Assembly: GCA_911728435.2 (NCBI GenBank)
Contig: OU452211.1
Coordinates: 12,630,428 to 12,694,427, forward strand
Length of the DNA: 64,000 nucleotides
From: Apoderus coryli
Lineage: Eukaryota > Arthropoda > Insecta > Coleoptera > Attelabidae
Direction: 5' to 3'
Shown: one piece after another, positions 26,401-35,500 of the stretch
How the letters are laid out: every line of letters starts with the position of its first letter
How positions within the stretch are numbered: position 1 is the stretch's first letter
The notes under the pieces: generated by a model
Seen by the model: only the letters and a program-made list of their open reading frames with translations
What the model was told of the DNA's origin: nothing
The model's database searches: none
Translations under genes and position numbers: made by a program

Positions 26401-29400
26401 ACCTATATCCACCTATTCCGATGAAGATTTAGAGACCTTCTATGAGGACATTACCATGGCAATGTCCAGGGTCCCAACACATTTTACAGTGGTAGTTGGA
26501 GATCTTAATGCTAAACTCGGAAGAAAGCAGGATGAGAGTGAATTCTCCCTTGGACAGTATGGGAAAGAAACGATAGAGGAAACTTTCTGCTACAGTTTCT
26601 CTTAGAACACCGCCTAAATGCTATGAATACCTTCTTTAAAAAACCGGAACAACGGAAATGGACCTGGGCTAGCCCTGATGGAAACACGAGAAATGAAATA
26701 GATTTCATCATTACAGATAAGAAGAAAATCATACAATATGTAACAGTACTCAACCGTGTATCAGTGGGAAGCGACAATAACGTTGAACTTAAGGAAAGAG
26801 AGAAGAAAGCTCCAAAACACAAAAAATAAGAAATGGAATACAGTTGCAAACAAAGAAGAGTATCAAAGAACCATAGCTGAAAAATTGGGAAATATAGACA
26901 CAAAGGATGTAGAGGACTTGAATGACACAATACTGAAATAGTTACGAGAAGCTCAGCAAATACACTGCACCCAAAGGAGTGATAAAGAAGAAAGACTTAT
27001 CGGTGAACACCCGCCACCTTATGAAACAAAGGCGAGATATGATACACAAACAATTAATCAACAGAAACCAGTTGAGAATATTGAATAGGAATATATCGAG
27101 AGCCGCACGGAAAGATATCAGAGATTACAACACAAGATGGGTAACGAGGGTCATAGAGGAAAACAAGAGCATGAAAGTGCTCAGAAATAAACTCGCTTTG
27201 GGGAGAACAGAAATCATTAAACTGGAAAACGCAGATGGACAAATAGTCACAAATAAGCAAGATATTCTAGAAACTGTGAAAGATTTCTATGCAAATTTAT
27301 ATGGCAATGATGAACAGCTGAGATGCACAGAGAACATCCCTCGAGTTTTAAACCAGGGATCGGAGGAAATGCCTGACATAACAGAGGAAGAAGTCCTAAA
27401 ATCAATGTCGGAAATGAAAAACAATAAGGCTCCAGGTGATGACGACATCGTGATTGAGGCAGTTAGGGAAGGCGGAGAACAACTGTTAAAGGCCATAACA
27501 AAATTATTCAATAAATGTCTTATGGAAACCACAACACCTACGAACTGGAACAATGCAGTCATAATCATCATGCATAAGAAGGGCAACATTGCCGACCTGA
27601 AGAACTATAGACCAATTAGCCTGCTTTCTCATCTCTATAAATTTTTTACCAAAATTCTAACTAAGCGTCTAATATCGAAATTGGACTTCTACCAGCCGAC
27701 AGAACAGGCAGGTTTCCGATCCGGATACGGAACAAATGACCATCTGCAAGTTATTAAGACATTGATCGAGAAGTCCGTTGAGTACAACAAGCCACTCGTG
27801 TTAATATTTGTGGACTACGAAAAGGCGTTTGATTGCATCAAGCACAGCGAGATGTTTAAAGCACTTGCCGACTGCCGAGTAGACCACAGATATTCTGCTA
27901 TACTGCAATATATATACGGAAATGCAACTGCGAGCATAAGACTCCATGAAGAGACAGACAGATTCAGAGTGCAGCGCGGTGTACGACAAGGCGACACAAT
28001 CTCCCCTAAACTATTTACCACTTTGTTGGAGTATATGTTCAAGAGTGTCGAGTCGGAGAATATGGGTATAAATATTAACGGTGAAAATTTCAGTCACCTT
28101 CGGTTCGCTGATGATATTGTACTGATTTCAGATAGCTTGAATAAGGCAGAGAAACTGCTTATGAGACTAAGATCTGCTTCACATAAAGTTGGGCTTAAAA
28201 TCAATCCATCGAAAACAAATTTCATGACAAATCTAGTCCCAAGCCGAAACTACTTAGTAGAAGGAAAAGTAATTTTCCAAGTTACATCCTACAGATATCT
28301 AGGCCATGATATTAGGATTGGCAGGGACAATCAAACCTGCGAAATCAAAAGAAGGATAGGACTAACGTGGGCCGGCTATGGGAAGCTGAAGCACATTTTT
28401 AAGTCCGAAACCCCCATATGCCTTAAGCGGAAAGTGTTTGATCAGTGCCGGTTCTGACTTATGGTTCGGAGACCTTAACTCTAACACAAAAATCGGTAAA
28501 TAAAATAAGAGTGGCCCATGGAACGCTCCATGTTGGGAGTCACGCTGAGAGACAGGATTCCGAATGATCGGATACGTCAGAGAACAGGGGTTACCGATGC
28601 AATCCAGCGAATAACATATTTAAAGTGGAACTGGGCTGGACATGTCGCAAGAATGACCAACGAAAGATGGACCAAAAAGATCATAGAGTGGAGACCTAGG
28701 CAAGATGCGTTCAGGAACAGAGGTCGTCCGCCGACCCGGTGGACGGATGACATAAAAAGAGTAACACCAAATTGGATCCAGGATGCCCAGGATCGAAATA
28801 AATGGAGATCGTTAACGGAGGCCTATGTTCAGCAGTGGACGAGACAGGCTGTTTGATGATGATGATGAAAACAGAGAGTAGTGATTACACACTTGTAAGG
28901 TACAATACAAGCCCAATTGCAAGACGGTTTGTTTTTACCTAGAGACAGCGTATCCAAAATAATTTCAAGTTCCAATAAAACGATCCTTGGATGTCTGCAC
29001 CTAGAATAATTGCTGAAATTCCAGAAATTGAGGATAGTCCACGGACAGTTCAAAGAAGGTTGATAGACGCAAAGTTATTTAGTAAACGCCCGGCTAAAAA
29101 TCCGCTTATTTCGGCAAGAAATGGAGTGACTAGGCTTGAATTTGCACGTGAACATTTAAATTGGACAGTAGACGATTGGGAAAAAGTGTTATTTAGCGAT
29201 GAAACGCGTTATAAAATGTTCAATTCTGATAGAATGAAGCATATAAGACGGCCAATCAATCCAAGGTTTCATCCCAAATACGTTACACCCACAGGTAAAG
29301 GCAGTGTTTTCCATGGGGTTGTTTCTCATGGAATGGGGTGGGTCCTTTAAACTTCATTAATGACACCATGGATCGATTTGTCTATAGAGATCTAATGCAA

Positions 29401-32400
29401 AATGAAATGTTGCCTTATGCAGAGTGGGAAATGCCGTTGCATTTTATTTTCTAATAGGATACCGATCCAAAACACTTCCGAATTGTTCAAGAGTGGTTTC
29501 AAGAAAATAACGTTCTGGTTTTGGAGTGGACGCCACTATATCCTCAGACCTTTTATTTTATTTAAAATCTATGTGAATATTTAATTAGTTATTTAAATTC
29601 AAAGAAATTAAAGCACTTTTTTGCTCTACTTTTGTCCAATAGTGTATATATATGTTCAAACACGAATTAAAGTGTCAAACATGTTTCGGAAATTTGAATT
29701 TCCATCCTCAGTGGCTCAGTTAAACATAGCTACGCAATTATGCCTTTACCAACTTACAGCATGGACATTTAAACATATACATAAGTATACACATTTGTGG
29801 AAAAATTACATCAGGTAAAATGAAATGTTAAGAAAATTAAAAATTTAAAATCATATCTTATTAATGATATTAGAAATCAAAAATGTTTATATGTTCACGC
29901 AGTTATGTACAATAAATCTGTAATTTTGTTTGTGATTCAGCAATATCTTTTTGAATATCATGATCAATTTTCAAGTTTTTTATCTTATTGTGGCACTACA
30001 ATAGCAATTTAGGTACCAAGGGCATTATGAAGACTATAATGCATGTGTTTCTTTAATTTTATATTAAATCAAATCAGATAAAATTATAACATTATCGACT
30101 ACACAGTGTACCTACATTATTATTGAGTAACAAAGGTTTTGTGTTTGACGTTTCTGTCAGTTAACCTGTGGAGTTATCCCATAGAAATCTTATATTATAT
30201 GTACTCTAGAATGCTAATTAAATTCAGCCGAATACCAAAAAGTGTAACGGGTATGCAGAGTTTTCACGAACTACGCATGCTCCTCAGTAACTTATTTTCA
30301 GTACAGAGCTGCCATATTTAAAACTATTTTGTCGTTCGCCTTACAGAATTTATGCGACATATCTGTTTTATAAATAAATCCATATGTTGCGTCATACGAA
30401 ACTGCTTGACAAAATCAAATAATTAAATGTTATCGGTAAAATTGCATACTGTTTAGTTTTCAGCAATATGACCGAAACATTTTTTTCCAAATCTTATTAA
30501 ATTTAGGAGATTTCGCAACAGCGTCTGTTTTCATAAATGACGTTTCTCGTAGTGGGAATATCTGTCAGAGTCGGCTTCGCAACAATTCAGATAGGTTTTA
30601 TAATTGAGTTATGGTTTTATTCGTGGTATATTTTAATTGTTGATAGATATACCTATTTGTGATTAAAATTGTTTTTAATATTTGTTATTTTGGTTTTAGT
30701 TCGTTTATTTAACAAACAATGAGGTGTATAGTGTTGTGGTGTAAAAATGAAGGTCTCATTCCTGGTATTAAATATTTTCAGTAAGTTATTGTTTCGGGTT
30801 TCTAACAGTCTCAGTTTGAGTCAATATGATACCATTGACATGATACTCATTTTTAGCTTGACAAAAAAAAGACATGATGTTTGGATGCGGGCATTGGGAT
30901 CCTAGTACAGAAAATGTATGTGATGGGAATGTCATATGCAGTAAGCATTTCACTGCAGAAGATATCTTTTGTAGAGAAGACGGCAAGAGGATCACCCTCG
31001 TACCCGATGCAGTTCCCAAACTTTTGTTGAAAAGAAGAGATTATGTAAATGAGAGTGGAAGTTCAATTCTTAATCGTTTGATATCAAGACACTGTTTACT
31101 TAAAAGCAGTCTGTCAAAAATGCATGATATGTATGTCAAGAATATGTTTCCTACGTTGTGTAGGTATACAAAGTTCGTTTGAATTCTGTTGTTAAACTGG
31201 AATATACTTAATTATAGAATCCTCCATGAAATTGCTGAGAATAAAAGTTCTACCAACCATGTTTTGTCACAAAATACTATTGCGAGTAGTACGGATGATA
31301 TGGAAGTGGTTTACATGGACACGGAAAATATTTGTGAAGTCACTGTTTCTTGCACCCCTTCTTTGAAAGCTGTAGAGAGGTAAGACGCCTAAGGTGGTTG
31401 TATAAACAAACAAATATTATATAATAATCAAATAAATAATTAGAATGCTCAAGTCCTTAAGATATTTTCCAGTATTAGAATTTTTACTTATTTCTCGTTT
31501 CTGCTTAGATTTATTATTATTGGGTTGTACCTGTTAGACAATAAAGTATTTAGATAGTTAATGTAATTTTTTATTTCTTAAATTCCTTTATTCCATTTTT
31601 TTATTTGAATGTTACCAAATGGTAAAATTTAATTTTAAATATACCTATAACAGTAATATTACATTTAATCAAAGCCGGTCCTGTTGAAAAATAAGTTACT
31701 GGTGATCATGCGCATTATGGACAGCTCTACACTTTTGGTTACATTTTTGTACTACGGGATTATCATTCTAGAGTATATATATATATATATATATGTTACA
31801 TCCTAAAACCCTATATAATATTAATAATTATAATATGCACTTCTTTTACAGCTTTGTTTCTCATATTGGTTATTATGTCTAGACACCTTATCATAAGAAT
31901 TATGCTTACTCAAATTGCATTACCTTTATTTCAATAATATAAAACTGCATTGTAAATAATATTAAGAAGAAGTCTCATTAAATCTTCCAACGAAGAAACA
32001 TCATTATAAACATTATAAACTTGGCTATGATTAAAACGACTGTTTAAATTTAATTAAGATTTTCATTCAATAAATAATTTTTTTTAAAAACAAGTAACTA
32101 CCATCGCCGTCCTAACATATATATAAGGCTGAACAATCTTGTGGCTAGTATATTTAAATGTTTGTTAAAAGTTTTGGGGAGTCTGCCTTGGTTCTTCTGC
32201 GAAATAAAACTCTTATTTACGTGCCAAGCTTTCGGAAATAAAACAAAGATCGATGTAACACAACATATTTTAGAAAAGTTGTAATTAACGATGTTCTATG
32301 TTCGCTTGAATTTTCAATTAATTTAACTCACTTTGCAAGGTAATAGAAAAAATAAGTAAATAAATAAAAAATTGTATAACTTAAGTATTTAGAGTTTTTT

Positions 32401-32546
32401 GAACAGTATGTGATTGTTTTGTAACTGTAACTGTATTTTCCACAGCCCTGAAGAAGGAAACAAATAAAAATTTCCGAAAGCTTGGCACGTAAATAAGAGT
32501 TTTATTTCGCAGAAGAACCAAGGCAGACTCCCCAAAACTTTTAACA

Positions 32547-32595
<49 letters not shown>

Positions 32596-35500
32596 AGATT
32601 TTTGTGAGTTATCCTCTTTTATGTGTGATATTTCAATCGGTGTTGTCGTGATTTTGACATTCTACGCTCAACTTTGTCCGCGATTACTAATAGTTTATTT
32701 AATGGATAGTGATTATTTTTTAATATCGAACTGTTATTGATCGCATTTATTTTTGTAGTATTTAATGTTAATAGTTAGACTGTCGTGTTTATTTATTTGA
32801 AGAATTGAAAGAATACTTGGACAGAGCGAAATAATTTTTGATTATTTTTGACATTCCGAAATATTTAATCAATTTTTTTATTGTTTGCATTTATTGTTTT
32901 GTTTTGTAACGTATTTATTTGGTTGTTTTTTTTTATTTTTTCTTCTTGATTTGATATGTTTTTTTTTTCAATTAATTCGAAAATGTATTTATTGATTTTC
33001 CTGTAAGTGGGTTTGACCTGTTGGGAATAAAAAATGCTTATTATTATTAACAATTATAAATAAAGCTCCTCGTCGTTATAGATTACTATATAAAAAATAA
33101 AAAATTACTGTGTTTTCATTATTATACTCAAAATATAAATCGTGATGTGCACTGTAAGCATTAAACAGCAAACTTACCGAATGAGATTTGCTCCAGGAAA
33201 AGTCCCGTAACTTTAGTCCATGTTTTCTTTTCACAGAAAACGGTCCATTCTCAGTAAACAAACCGATGAGACTTGTGGCACCAGGACCCCCTTGCAACCA
33301 TAAAACTACTGGGTCATTTACAGGATCACTTTCAGAGGGGAAGTACCAGAAAAACATGTTTGAATTAAATCTGGAAAACAAACGAGCTGAAGCAATTACT
33401 AAGAAGTGCCAAACCCTTAACACATTAGGGATTATTTGCTGCCAATTTACCGGTACATGTGAGACTTGAATCCCACTCAAAATTCTGGTGGCACTTTTTT
33501 GCCTTCTTTGGGATTGGTTAGGTTAGAATTGGCCCAATCCATTGTTGTTTAGATTCATGAGTGTAATTTATTTATTTATTTTATTTATTTATTTACGGGC
33601 AAACGCCCATTTTATACAAAATTACAATACATATAAATAGTTCTACAATAAAACACTTCAAAAGAATTAGACAATCGAAAAATTGTAGTAAATAATTAAC
33701 CGGAGTTATATATAGATAGGATAATGAATGCAGAGAGTATTACCCCGTCTAAACCCGAATAAGATAATTAGTATAACCACTAGGTTCGAATTGAATACAT
33801 AATATTTAACGAGCGGTAATCTAGATGCTACGTAATTCTCAAAGACTCAGAACCAAATTATGATAGTCAAAAGAATAATAACAGAAGCAAATTATTAAAT
33901 GAAAGAAACAAACAACTAATAGCTAATCAAACCTTTTTTTAGATGTCACAGCAACTTTGGCGTCGTTCACAACACTTCAACTTTGTTTAACATTACTGTT
34001 TCAAGACTTATTCATTTTGTGTCTCTACGTAATAAAACTCAATTCCTTTGTAGGGGATAACTTTATGTTTATTTAAAATTAAGAATAAAAGAAAGGAATA
34101 ATTATGAAAAGAAAATTTAAATCTAAATTAAAACTAGACAAAATCAAGAAAAAGAAACAAACTAAAACATAGAATAATCAACAATTGATTAATTGAACAA
34201 AACTCTTATTTAACTAATATTTAATCTTAATCAAGACTTAGCATAATGGAAATCGATGTAATTACGAATAATTTACATTGATTTCCACTTAAATGTCTTC
34301 AGTTATTTTGTATTAGCAAAAGAAAAAGATAATACGAAACTAAAATAAAAATTAAGCAATTATACCAATAATTTAGCTTTGATAGACTTCTGAATAAAAT
34401 CTCAAAAAAAAATAAGTAAAATAAAATAAAAGAATTTTTGTAATCAGAAAAATGAACTTAAAAAAATTATAAATCTTAAAACAGCTTATAAGAAAATATA
34501 TTTAGAAGTGACTTACTTGGATCTCGAACAAGAACTGACTTTTTAATTGAAAAGAACTACCGAGGTACTTTGTTTCGGAACGTTACTCTGATTACCTCCC
34601 CTATTATGCCTCAAAAGAGGGATGATAGCCAATAGGAATTCGAAGACGCCAGTTTCAGGGCGCAACCCTTGCGCAGTATTAGAATAAAGCATTAATTATT
34701 GATTTTCTACTCTTTAGTCGTACTTTTATTTTCTGCTATTCGATGTGGTTCAAGCGTATCTCCAGAGATAGCGATACGAGGTTTAATTCTGTGAAATTAT
34801 GAATAATATTTTCACGATTCAATTCAATTGATATAATTGCTTTAAAATACTAACTATGATTCGACGTGATGTAAATATTTCTCTTGATTTAAATGTGAGA
34901 ACATTTTGCCGTAATATAGCAACGATATTAGTGACAAGATATAACTCATACATAAAGCAAAAGCCTTTAACTCAGTTGAAAAAAAACTGCCCAAGATTCA
35001 CCCATAACTATTGATATTATTATTATGATTGTTATCCCCGTGGGTAGAATCAGACATTGGGAAGCAAAAAAAAACCAAGTAATTAATATCAACATTCCAT
35101 CGATCATAACGCATTCCTTAATTTAAACAATTTATAAACGTATTGATAATGTTCAGTGAAAGCAATTCTTGAGCAAATCGGCAACCCTGTTACCGAATAC
35201 ATATCTGTAGAGTATGCAATAAACATTCTTATCTTAACGACACAATATTTTAAAACATCGATAAGTGTTAGACCCCCCAGAGTTTTAGGGTACGTTCGTA
35301 TTTATATTTACAGAAAAAAAATAACATCCTGTCCACAACTATGGGAATATTTCGTCTTATTTTAAATATATATAATGAAGAAAAAGGGCATGTTTCAAAA
35401 TACTAGGAAAAAAAACAATCTGCCACCCATGCATTCTAGAATCAATAAGATCGAAGGCTTTGGAGAAATCGGTATACACTGAATGTACCTCCGATCCACT

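Larger units (their letters stand above)
25269..29644 (+). mobile_element. Tc1-like element split by an RTE retrotransposon
   Basis: CACTATTGGACAAAAGTAGA at 25269 mirrors the right end at 29644, with TA on both sides. The left part encodes a degenerate transposase start (MQRGIPISKELKHRGG, near 25595). The right part encodes the middle of the protein. The RTE element at 25693-28868 separates them. It is in CPVL intron 2. Confidence 0.87.

Noticed and set aside
33930..34720. Possible LTR between 33930 and 34720
   Set aside because: No second copy, no TG...CA ends with a duplication, and no primer-binding site were found.
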